Shown here piece by piece: positions 19,919 to 27,468 of a stretch of DNA of 64,000 nucleotides. Source of the stretch: Streptomyces sp. S.PNR 29 (GTDB lineage Bacteria > Actinomycetota > Actinomycetes > Streptomycetales > Streptomycetaceae). Both the position numbers and the translations under genes were made by a program. Positions within the stretch are counted from its first letter, which is position 1. Each line of letters begins with the position of its first letter. The DNA lies in assembly GCF_030386795.1 (NCBI RefSeq), contig NZ_JANUQM010000013.1:232478-296477 (forward strand), in the 5' to 3' direction. The notes under the pieces are model-generated. The model saw only the letters and a program-made list of their open reading frames with translations, ran no database searches and was not told the origin of the DNA.

Positions 19919-22900
19919 TCACGGTGCCGCCGCGTCGATCGCCTTCACGATGCGCTTGTCGGAGACGGGGTACGCCGTGCCGAGGGCGTGGGCGAAGTAG
20001 CTGACCCGGAGTTCCTCGATCATCCAGCGGATGTCCAGGACCGAGGGAGGGACCGGGCGGCCCTGCGGCAGCTGCTCCAGGAGCCACGCGTACTCGTCCT
20101 GCATCTCGTGGACCTTCTCCATGCGCGTCGTGTCCCGCTGGACGTTCGTCGGCATCTGCTGCAGACGACGGTCGGCGGCGATCAGGTAGCGCATCAGGTC
20201 GGGAAGGCGGCGCAGGCCCGCCTCCGTCACGAAGCCGGGCTTCACGAGGGCGTCCAGCTGCGCCCGTACGTCCTGGAGGTTCGGCAGCAGCGCGGGGCTC
20301 CGTACGGCCTTCAGGCGACGCTCACAGGCCTGCCAGGCGGCCAGCACCTGCTGCACCTGGCCCACCGTACGGACCGTCGTGTCGACGATCTCCGCGCGGA
20401 CCCGGTCGTACAGCTTCCGGTACGACTCCTCGTCCCACGCCGGCCCCCCGAAGTCCGCGATCAGCTTGTCGGCCGCGGCCGTCGCGCAGTCGTCGAACAG
20501 CGCCTGGATGGAGCCGTGGGGGTTGGCGGACAGGGCGAGCTTCTGGGCGTTCGTCAGCTTCTCGGATGCGAACTTCGCGGGGTTCACCGGGATGTTGCGC
20601 AGTATCAGGCGACGGGTGCCCTTCCACATCGCCTGCTGCTGTTCGGCCTCCGTGTCGAAGAGGCGCACGGAGACCGTGTCGCCGTCGTCGACCAGTGCCG
20701 GGTAGGCCTTGACGGGCTGGCCGGCCCGGCGCGTTTCGAAGACGCGGGTGAGGGTGCCGATCGTCCAGTCGGTCAGGCCCTTGCGTTCGAGGGACTCGCC
20801 GCCCTGCCGTTCGGCCGTCGCTGCGGCCGCCTGGGAGAGGGCTTTGCGGGCCTTCGGCTTCAGCCTGAGCTTCAGGGCCTGAAGGTCCTTGTCCTCGGCC
20901 AGCTTGCGGCGGCGCTCGTCGACGATCCGGAAGGTGATCTTCAGGTGGTCGGGGACCTTGGACCAGTCGAAGTCGTCCGCGTCGAAGGGGACTCCGACCA
21001 TGCGCTTCAGCTCGCGCGCCATGGTCGTGGTGAGCGGTTCCTGGAGGGGGACCGCCCGCTCGAGGAACGCCTTCGCGTAGTTCGGGGCCGGGACGTAGTT
21101 GCGGCGGATCGGCTTCGGGAGGGAGCGGATGAGCTCCGTGACGACCTCCTCCCGCAGGCCCGGGATCTGCCAGTCGAAGCCCTCGTCCGTGACCTGGTTG
21201 AGGACCTGGAGCGGGATGTGCACGGTCACGCCGTCCGCGTCCGCACCCGGCTCGAACTGGTAGGTGACACGGAACTTGAGATCGCCCTGGCGCCAGGAGT
21301 CCGGATAGTCGGCCTTGGTGACCGCGCCCGCCCTCTCGTTGATGAGCATCTCCCGCTCGAAGTCGAGGAAGTCGGGCTGCTCGTGCCGCTTGCGCTTCCA
21401 CCACGAGTCGAAGTGGGCACCGGAGACGACGTGTTCGGGAACCCGCTGGTCGTAGAAGTCGAAGAGCGTCTCGTCGTCGACCAGGATGTCCCGGCGCCGG
21501 GCGCGGTGCTCCAGCTCCTCGACCTCGGTGAGCAGTTTGCGGTTGTCGGCGAAGAACTTGTGGTGCGTGCGCCAGTCACCCTCGACCAGGGCGTGCCGGA
21601 TGAACAGCTCGCGGCTGACCTCCGGGTCGATACGGCCGTAGTTCACCTTGCGCTGGGCGACGATCGGCACGCCGTAGAGCGTGACCTTCTCGTACGCCAT
21701 CACGGCCGCCTGGTCCTTCTCCCAGTGCGGTTCGCTGTACGTGCGCTTGAGGAGGTGGCCGGCGAGGGGCTCGACCCACTCGGGCTCGATCCTCGCGTTG
21801 ACGCGGGCCCAGAGGCGGGAGGTTTCGACGAGTTCGGCGGACATCACGAAGCGCGGGGGCTTCTTGAACAGGGCCGAGCCCGGGAAGATCGCGAACTTGG
21901 CGTTGCGGGCGCCGAGGTACTCGTTCTTCGCGCCCTCCTTCACATCCTTCATGCCGATGTGCGAGAGCAGACCGGCGAGGAGGGAGACGTGGATGCGGTC
22001 GGCGGGGGCGTCCTGTTCGCTGAGGTGAATGCCCATCTGCTTCGCGACCGTACGCAGCTGGGAATAGATGTCCTGCCATTCGCGGATGCGCAGGAAGTTG
22101 AGGTACTCCTGCTTGCACATCCGGCGGAAGGAGGACGAGCCCCTCTCCTTCTGCTGCTCGCGGATGTACCGCCAGAGGTTGAGGTAGGCGAGGAAGTCGC
22201 TGGTCTCGTCCTTGAAGCGGGCGTGCTGCTGGTCGGCCTGGGTCTGCTTGTCGGCGGGGCGTTCGCGCGGGTCCTGGATGGACAGCGCCGCCGCGATCAC
22301 CATGACCTCGCGGACACAGCCGTTCTTGTCGGCCTCCAGGACCATGCGGGCCAGGCGGGGGTCGACGGGGAGCTGGGCGAGCTTGCGGCCGGTGTCCGTG
22401 AGGCGTTTGCGCGGGTCCTTCTGGGTGGGGTCCAGCGCGCCGAGTTCCTGCAGGAGCTGGACGCCGTCGCGGATGTTGCGGTGGTCCGGCGGATCGATGA
22501 AGGGGAACTTCTCGATGTCGCCGAGGCCGGCCGCGGTCATCTGGAGGATGACGCTCGCGAGGTTCGTGCGCAGGATCTCCGCGTCCGTGAACTCCGGGCG
22601 GGCGGTGAAGTCGTCCTCGCTGTAGAGGCGGATGCAGATGCCGTCGCTGGTACGGCCGCAGCGGCCCTTGCGCTGGTTGGCGCTCGCCTGGGAGATCGGC
22701 TCGATGGGGAGGCGCTGGACCTTGGTGCGGTGGCTGTAGCGCGAGATGCGGGCGAAGCCGGGGTCGATGACGTACTTGATGCCCGGGACGGTGAGGGAGG
22801 TCTCGGCGACGTTGGTCGCCAGAACGATCCTGCGGCCGGTGTGCGGCTGGAAGACGCGATGCTGCTCCGCGTGGGAGAGGCGGGCGTAGAGGGGGAGGAT

Positions 22901-23863
22901 CTCCGTGAAGCGATACTGCTTCTTGGTGAGCGCGTCGGCGGTGTCCCGGATCTCGCGTTCGCCGGAGAGGAAGACCAGGATGTCGCCCTTGCCCTCGGCC
23001 ATCAGTTCCTCGACGGCGTCGGTGATCGCGGTGATCTGGTCGCGGTCGGCGTCGTCGGAGTCCTCTTCGAGGAGGGGCCGGTAACGCACCTCCACGGGGT
23101 ACGTCCGGCCGCTGACCTCGATGATCGGGGCGTCGCCGAAGTGCCGGGAGAAGCGCTCGGGGTCGATGGTGGCCGAGGTGATGACGACCTTGAGGTCGGG
23201 GCGCTTCGGGAGCAGCTGGGCGAGGTAGCCGAGGAGGAAGTCGATGTTGAGGGACCGCTCGTGCGCCTCGTCGATGATGATCGTGTCGTAGGCGCGCAGC
23301 TCGCGGTCGGTCTGGATCTCGGCGAGCAGGATGCCGTCGGTCATGAGCTTGATGAAGGTGGCGTCCGGGTTCACCTGGTCGGTGAAGCGGACCTTCCAGC
23401 CGACGGCCTCGCCGAGGGGGGTGTCGAGTTCTTCCGCGACGCGCTCGGCGACGGTGCGGGCGGCGATGCGGCGGGGCTGGGTGTGGCCGATCATGCCGCG
23501 TACGCCGCGGCCGAGCTCCAGGCAGATCTTGGGGATCTGCGTCGTCTTGCCGGAACCGGTCTCACCGGCGACGATCACGACCTGGTGGTCGCGGATGGCG
23601 TCGGCGATCTCGTCCTTCTTCTGGCTGACGGGGAGCTGCTCGGGGTAGGTGACGGCGGGGATGCGGGTGCGGCGCTCGGCCATCCTCGCCTCGGCCTTGG
23701 CGACCTCGGCCTCGATCTCGGTGAGAACGGCGGCGCGGGCCTCCGGCTTACGGATCTTGCGCGCGCCTTCGAGCCTGCGGCCGATGCGGTGGGCGTCGCG
23801 GAGCGACAGCTCGGTCAGGCGGGGGGCGAGGGTGCCTAGGGCGGGGGCGGGGTGCGTAGACAT
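19919..23863 (-). CDS. hrpA: ATP-dependent RNA helicase HrpA (DEAH box)
   Basis: 1314 residues, close to the usual HrpA length. The DEAH-box core is complete: Walker A GETGSGKT at residues 100-107, IIIDEAHERSLN near 195, SATI, and QRKGRCGR of motif VI. The helicase-associated and OB-fold domains follow, then the long C-terminal DUF3418 region characteristic of HrpA (LWEEQ-type segments such as WTIGTLTRVFETRRAGQPV). HrpA rescues or separates collided ribosomes in E. coli. It is single, with the 205-bp hairpin repeat lying just upstream of its start. Confidence 0.95.
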   Translation of the reverse strand: MSTHPAPALGTLAPRLTELSLRDAHRIGRRLEGARKIRKPEARAAVLTEIEAEVAKAEARMAERRTRIPAVTYPEQLPVSQKKDEIADAIRDHQVVIVAGETGSGKTTQIPKICLELGRGVRGMIGHTQPRRIAARTVAERVAEELDTPLGEAVGWKVRFTDQVNPDATFIKLMTDGILLAEIQTDRELRAYDTIIIDEAHERSLNIDFLLGYLAQLLPKRPDLKVVITSATIDPERFSRHFGDAPIIEVSGRTYPVEVRYRPLLEEDSDDADRDQITAITDAVEELMAEGKGDILVFLSGEREIRDTADALTKKQYRFTEILPLYARLSHAEQHRVFQPHTGRRIVLATNVAETSLTVPGIKYVIDPGFARISRYSHRTKVQRLPIEPISQASANQRKGRCGRTSDGICIRLYSEDDFTARPEFTDAEILRTNLASVILQMTAAGLGDIEKFPFIDPPDHRNIRDGVQLLQELGALDPTQKDPRKRLTDTGRKLAQLPVDPRLARMVLEADKNGCVREVMVIAAALSIQDPRERPADKQTQADQQHARFKDETSDFLAYLNLWRYIREQQKERGSSSFRRMCKQEYLNFLRIREWQDIYSQLRTVAKQMGIHLSEQDAPADRIHVSLLAGLLSHIGMKDVKEGAKNEYLGARNAKFAIFPGSALFKKPPRFVMSAELVETSRLWARVNARIEPEWVEPLAGHLLKRTYSEPHWEKDQAAVMAYEKVTLYGVPIVAQRKVNYGRIDPEVSRELFIRHALVEGDWRTHHKFFADNRKLLTEVEELEHRARRRDILVDDETLFDFYDQRVPEHVVSGAHFDSWWKRKRHEQPDFLDFEREMLINERAGAVTKADYPDSWRQGDLKFRVTYQFEPGADADGVTVHIPLQVLNQVTDEGFDWQIPGLREEVVTELIRSLPKPIRRNYVPAPNYAKAFLERAVPLQEPLTTTMARELKRMVGVPFDADDFDWSKVPDHLKITFRIVDERRRKLAEDKDLQALKLRLKPKARKALSQAAAATAERQGGESLERKGLTDWTIGTLTRVFETRRAGQPVKAYPALVDDGDTVSVRLFDTEAEQQQAMWKGTRRLILRNIPVNPAKFASEKLTNAQKLALSANPHGSIQALFDDCATAAADKLIADFGGPAWDEESYRKLYDRVRAEIVDTTVRTVGQVQQVLAAWQACERRLKAVRSPALLPNLQDVRAQLDALVKPGFVTEAGLRRLPDLMRYLIAADRRLQQMPTNVQRDTTRMEKVHEMQDEYAWLLEQLPQGRPVPPSVLDIRWMIEELRVSYFAHALGTAYPVSDKRIVKAIDAAAP

Positions 23864-23932
23864 ACGGGTCCCAGGATCTCATCCCGGCGAAATTCGTGGC
23901 GAACGCTTTTGCCTCCGGCGGTTGGGCGGGGT

Positions 23933-24138
23933 GCCTGCGGCGGCCTGTGCGGGTGCGGTGGGGGTGCGCGTTGCGCCTACGGGTGGGGGGTGGGTCGGGG
24001 CCGCGCCGGGGGGTGTCCGTCCTCGGTCCGGCGGGGCTGTGTGCTGGGGGGTGGGCGGTGATGGACGCCGGCCGCTGCGGGCGGACACCCCCCGGCACGG
24101 CCCCTTCTCGCCGTGGGCGAGTGCGGGTGGGTGGGGGT
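23933..24138 (+). repeat. dispersed hairpin repeat, copy 1 of 3
   Basis: About 206 bases starting GCCTGCGGCGGCCTGTGCGG and ending GGGTGGGTGGGGGT, nearly identical to 47473-47677 and 53486-53690. It contains nested inverted repeats: an outer CGCCTACGG/CCGTGGGCG pair and 23-nt arms containing GGGGGGTGTCCG/CGGACACCCCCC, here pairing 22 of 23. Compared with the other copies, the T in CGCCTACGG keeps a G-U pair. It lies upstream of hrpA. Confidence 0.9.
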
Positions 24139-24163
24139 GCGCGCGGCCAGTCGGAGCGTACGG

Positions 24164-24192
24164 AAAACCCCCGTCGATGATCTCGACGGGGG
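24164..24192 (-). terminator. intrinsic terminator of the tRNA-Glu-Asp-Phe cluster
   Basis: Perfect 10-bp stem CCCCCGTCGA/TCGACGGGGG with TTTT on the reverse-strand side, 20 bases after tRNA-Phe. Confidence 0.85.
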
Positions 24193-24212
24193 CTGATGCC
24201 CGTAGGGCGTTG

Positions 24213-24286
24213 TGGCTGGGGCCGGGGTCGAACCGGCGACCTTCCGCTTTTCAGGCGGACGCTCGTACCAACTGAGCTACCCAGCC
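24213..24286 (-). tRNA. tRNA-Phe (GAA)
   Basis: 74-nt cloverleaf: acceptor GGCTGGG/CCCAGCC, anticodon loop CTGAAAA (GAA), T-loop GTTCGACCC, discriminator A. Last gene of a three-tRNA cluster on the reverse strand. Confidence 0.96.
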
Positions 24287-24288
24287 AC

Positions 24289-24308
24289 GAGGTTTCACGT
24301 GAAACCTC
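24289..24308. other. parS site (ParB binding, chromosome segregation)
   Basis: GTTTCACGTGAAAC at 24292-24305 is an exact match to the Streptomyces parS core and is extended to a perfect 20-bp palindrome GAGGTTTCACGTGAAACCTC. ParB spreads from such sites to organise the origin region. It sits in the 24-base gap between tRNA-Asp and tRNA-Phe, so it is inside a transcribed tRNA cluster. Its presence means the window lies in the origin-proximal part of the chromosome. Confidence 0.92.
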
Positions 24309-24310
24309 AG

Positions 24311-24385
24311 CGGTCCTGACGGGATTTGAACCCGCGGCCTCCACCTTGACAGGGTGGCGAGCACTCCAAACTGCTCCACAGGACC
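24311..24385 (-). tRNA. tRNA-Asp (GTC), second identical copy
   Basis: Same 75 bases as 19749-19823, anticodon GTC. Middle gene of the Glu-Asp-Phe cluster. Confidence 0.96.
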
Positions 24386-24420
24386 AAGCGATGTACGACA
24401 GTGTCGCACAGGGTGGTGCG

Positions 24421-24493
24421 TGCCCCCAACGGGATTCGAACCCGTGCTACCGCCTTGAAAGGGCGGCGTCCTAGGCCGCTAGACGATGAGGGC
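24421..24493 (-). tRNA. tRNA-Glu (TTC)
   Basis: 73-nt cloverleaf: acceptor GCCCTCA/TGGGGGC, anticodon loop CTTTCAA (TTC), T-loop GTTCGAATC, discriminator A. First transcribed gene of the cluster. Confidence 0.96.
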
Positions 24494-24573
24494 TATCGGC
24501 CCGCCTGGGCGCTTCTCAGCGCGTCGGGGACGTGAGAAGCATATGGGATGGCGGGAGGGATCGCCAAAACGGT

Positions 24574-26136
24574 TTACGGGGTGCTCGTCGTGGGGGCGGG
24601 GGAGGAGGGGGTCGGTGACGGGGTCGCACCGGATGGGTTCTCCTTGGCCAGGTGGCGGCTGACCTCGGCTGTCGTGAGGCCCAGACCGCCCAGCTTGATC
24701 TCGTCCCAGGCCTGCAGGCGGCGGGTGTCGCGGTCGAAGTAGAGGATCGATGTCTCGATCGGGTCCGGGTACTTGCCCTCCACCGCGCGCAGGCCGCTGC
24801 CGCCCGTGGAGCCCTCGATGCGGAGGCGGGTGCCGTACTTCATGATCTCCATCTCGTTGTGGTGGAGGTGGCCGGCCAGGACGAGCGGTACGTCGCCGTC
24901 CACCTGGCGTGCCGCCGCCGGCTCGTGGGCGATGGCGATGTCCACGGGCGTGCCCGCGGTCTGCTGGCCGTGCAGAGCGGTGGCCAGGCGGGCGCCCGCC
25001 AGTTCCTGGGAGGCCTCGGCCCCGGGCCTCTTCGAGCGGTCGGGGGTGAACTGGGGGTCGCCCATGCCGGCGAAGCGCAGGCCCGCGATGGTCTTGGCCT
25101 CGCCGTTGTCCAGGACGTGCACGTTCTTCAGGTCTTCCAGGTACTGCTGGGTGACGAGTGAGTCGTGGTTGCCCCGGACCCAGACGTAGGGGGCTCCCAG
25201 GTCCTCGATCGGGTCCAGGAAGCCGTTCTCCGCCGCCGTGCCGTGGTCCATCGTGTCGCCGGAGTCGACGATCACGTTGACCTTGTACTGCTCCACCAGT
25301 GAGGCGATGATCTTCCAGCTCGCCGGGTTCAGGTGGATGTCCGAGACGTGCAGGACACGGATCGTCGTCGGGTCGGGCGCGTAGGCGGGGAGGGTCGAGG
25401 TGGCGTCGTACAGCTTGGTCACGTTCGTGACCAGGCGCGCCAGTTCCTTCTGGTAGACGTCGAACTCGGTGACGATGCTGCGCGCGTTGCCGACCACGGA
25501 CGGGGCGGAGGAGAGCAGGCCGGAGAACTTCGGTTCCAGGACCGATTCCGGGTTCCAGGTCGCGTACGCGGTCCCGCCCGATGCGGCCAGGAGGGTGAGG
25601 GCCAGGCCGCCGGCCGTCAGGGCGCGGCGGGGGCGGCGGTAGACCGCCAGGCCGAGGGCCGTGGCGCCGGTGACCACGGCGACGCAGGAGCGCAGGGCGA
25701 GGTCCAGGGTGCCGTGCGCGACGTCCCGGGTGACCTCGTCCTGGAGGCCGGAGAGGCGTTCGGGGTGGTCGACCAGGGCCTGGGAGCGGACCGGGTCGAG
25801 CTGGTCGACGTTCACGTCCAGGCGGACCGGGGCGATGTGACTGTCGAGTTCGAGGGCGCCCAGGGGCGAGACGTTGATCTTCGTGCCGCCGGCGAAGGAG
25901 GGGCGCAGGGTCATCGTCGTGTTCATCGGGCCGACCGGGACGCGTACGTTGCCGACGACCAGCAGGCCCAGCCAGGCCCCCATGAGGACTACGGCGACGA
26001 GGCCGAGGGCGCGGGACCAGGGACGCGGCTGGGGGACGAGTTCGATCGTCGTGGGTGCCTGGCGGGCGCGGGGCGCCTTGCGGTTCCGGTTCACGAGGTT
26101 CGGGAGGGTCGGGACTGCGGCGGGGACGCGGGCCAT
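24574..26136 (-). CDS. membrane-associated metallophosphoesterase
   Basis: 520 residues from the ATG at 26136; longer upstream frames are antisense shadows. Membrane segments sit near residues 45-62, 145-165 and 172-192, with an extracytoplasmic stretch between them. The calcineurin-type phosphoesterase domain follows from about residue 270 with all metal-ligand motifs: LHVSDIHLN, DSGDTMDH, VRGNHDS, AHEP and AGHLHHNE. The C-terminal tail is Ser/Thr/Pro-rich. The substrate is unknown; similar membrane MPEs act on lipids or cell-envelope phosphates. It is divergent from the small zincin gene. Confidence 0.85.
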   Translation of the reverse strand: MARVPAAVPTLPNLVNRNRKAPRARQAPTTIELVPQPRPWSRALGLVAVVLMGAWLGLLVVGNVRVPVGPMNTTMTLRPSFAGGTKINVSPLGALELDSHIAPVRLDVNVDQLDPVRSQALVDHPERLSGLQDEVTRDVAHGTLDLALRSCVAVVTGATALGLAVYRRPRRALTAGGLALTLLAASGGTAYATWNPESVLEPKFSGLLSSAPSVVGNARSIVTEFDVYQKELARLVTNVTKLYDATSTLPAYAPDPTTIRVLHVSDIHLNPASWKIIASLVEQYKVNVIVDSGDTMDHGTAAENGFLDPIEDLGAPYVWVRGNHDSLVTQQYLEDLKNVHVLDNGEAKTIAGLRFAGMGDPQFTPDRSKRPGAEASQELAGARLATALHGQQTAGTPVDIAIAHEPAAARQVDGDVPLVLAGHLHHNEMEIMKYGTRLRIEGSTGGSGLRAVEGKYPDPIETSILYFDRDTRRLQAWDEIKLGGLGLTTAEVSRHLAKENPSGATPSPTPSSPAPTTSTP

Positions 26137-26220
26137 TGGTCGCGTATGCCCAGGTTCTCCGGGGGATATGCGGGACTGTTGGAGGGCTCGTACGGGGGTG
26201 TCGTACCTGACAATGGGCCT

Positions 26221-26571
26221 GTGCTGGAGATGACGCGCGAGGAGTTCGAGGAACTGGTCGCCGAGGCGCTCGACCGGATTCCGCCGGAGCTGACGCGGCT
26301 GATGGACAACGTCGCGGTGTTCGTCGAGGACGAGCCCCCGGCGGACGATCCCGAGCTGCTCGGGCTGTACGAGGGGACTCCGCTGACGGAGCGGGGCGAG
26401 TGGTACGCCGGTGTGCTGCCGGATCGGATCACGATCTACCGGGGGCCGACGCTGCGGATGTGCGAGACGCGCGAGGACGTCGTCGCCGAGACCGAGGTGA
26501 CCGTGGTGCACGAGATCGCGCACCACTTCGGGATCGACGACGCGCGGTTGCACGCCCTGGGCTACGGGTGA
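26221..26571 (+). CDS. small zincin-type metallopeptidase family protein
   Basis: 116 residues from the GTG at 26221; ATG 26230 is an alternative start and no strong ribosome site separates them. The sequence TREEFEELVAEALDRIPPEL at the N-terminus and VVHEIAHHFGIDDARLHALGY at the end match the family formerly DUF1025 (possibly Zn-dependent protease). HEIAH is a complete HExxH zinc motif and the following Asp could be the third ligand. Actinobacterial members are cytoplasmic and uncharacterised. Confidence 0.85.
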   Translation: MLEMTREEFEELVAEALDRIPPELTRLMDNVAVFVEDEPPADDPELLGLYEGTPLTERGEWYAGVLPDRITIYRGPTLRMCETREDVVAETEVTVVHEIAHHFGIDDARLHALGYG

Positions 26572-26658
26572 GTGTCTGACGTACGGGGCGCGTGTCCTCT
26601 TGTGGGCGGCGGGAGTTGGGCATGTTGACTTCTTCGCCCCACTCGGAGGTGGCTTCCC

Positions 26659-27189
26659 GTGCGCCCCTTGTACGTACCCGTCCGCCTGGCCGCCACGGTC
26701 ATGGCCGTCGCCGCTGCCGCCGGCTGCATGAGCGTGGGGGACGAGACGGGGGGCGGCGGCGTCAAGCCGTCCCACTCGGCCGGGCAGCGGGGCGGGGAGG
26801 AGCCCGACGGGGGATCGGCGGTGTCGGGCGGAGGCGCGGGGGCCGGCGCCCCGGCGACCGACGGCAAACGCGGGCGCGGCAAGAAGAAGAAGGGGAAGCA
26901 CGAGGGGCGGGGCCACGCGAAGGAGTCCGCGCCCGCTTCCGCGTCGCCGTCCGCGCGCGCGAGCGAGTCCGCTCCCGCGCAGGACAAGCCGGCCAGGCCG
27001 ACTCCCACACGGACGGCCCAGCCGGAGCCCACGCGTACGATCGAGCCGGAGCCGACGCCGACCCGGGAGCCGCCCGCCTCCCCGACGCCGGAACCGACCG
27101 AGGCCGAGCCGTCGTCGTCGGCGCACGAGCCGCCGGGACCGCAGCTGGCGCAGCGGGAGCCGGCGCCCGAGGCGGGAGTGCCTGCGTGA
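26659..27189 (+). CDS. low-complexity lipoprotein
   Basis: 176 residues, GTG start after GGAGG. A lipoprotein signal ends at AAAGC, so Cys23 is the likely lipidation site. The rest is disordered: a glycine/serine stretch, a lysine-rich block RGKKKKGKHEGRGH around residue 75, then Pro-Thr-Glu repeats (PTRTAQPEPTRTIEPEPTPT). No domain is recognisable. Such a chain could act as a wall-spanning tether with a basic patch that binds anionic polymers (inference). Confidence 0.65.
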   Translation: MRPLYVPVRLAATVMAVAAAAGCMSVGDETGGGGVKPSHSAGQRGGEEPDGGSAVSGGGAGAGAPATDGKRGRGKKKKGKHEGRGHAKESAPASASPSARASESAPAQDKPARPTPTRTAQPEPTRTIEPEPTPTREPPASPTPEPTEAEPSSSAHEPPGPQLAQREPAPEAGVPA

Positions 27190-27468
27190 CGTTCGTCATG
27201 CGGGAGCGGCGATGCGGGCAGCGGCAGGTCATCTGCCTGCGGCGACGGGCTCGTTCGCCCCTGGGGGTGATGAGCTCGGTTTGCCTTTGGGGGTGGTGGG
27301 TGCGTATGGTGGCAGATCGTTTGATCCCATTTGCCCGGCGCCATCACAGAGCGCGCCGTGTGGCGCGTACTCTCCCTTGCCGTGGCGGACCGCATCGAGG
27401 CGGTCATATTGCGACTCACGGAGTTGACGGGCGCGTGCCGACGAGACTCCGGAAGGTTTCGCATTCGC

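Noticed and set aside
19700..23839. A 1379-residue open frame on the forward strand
   Set aside because: It lies opposite hrpA, which has a full set of helicase motifs; the forward frame has none.
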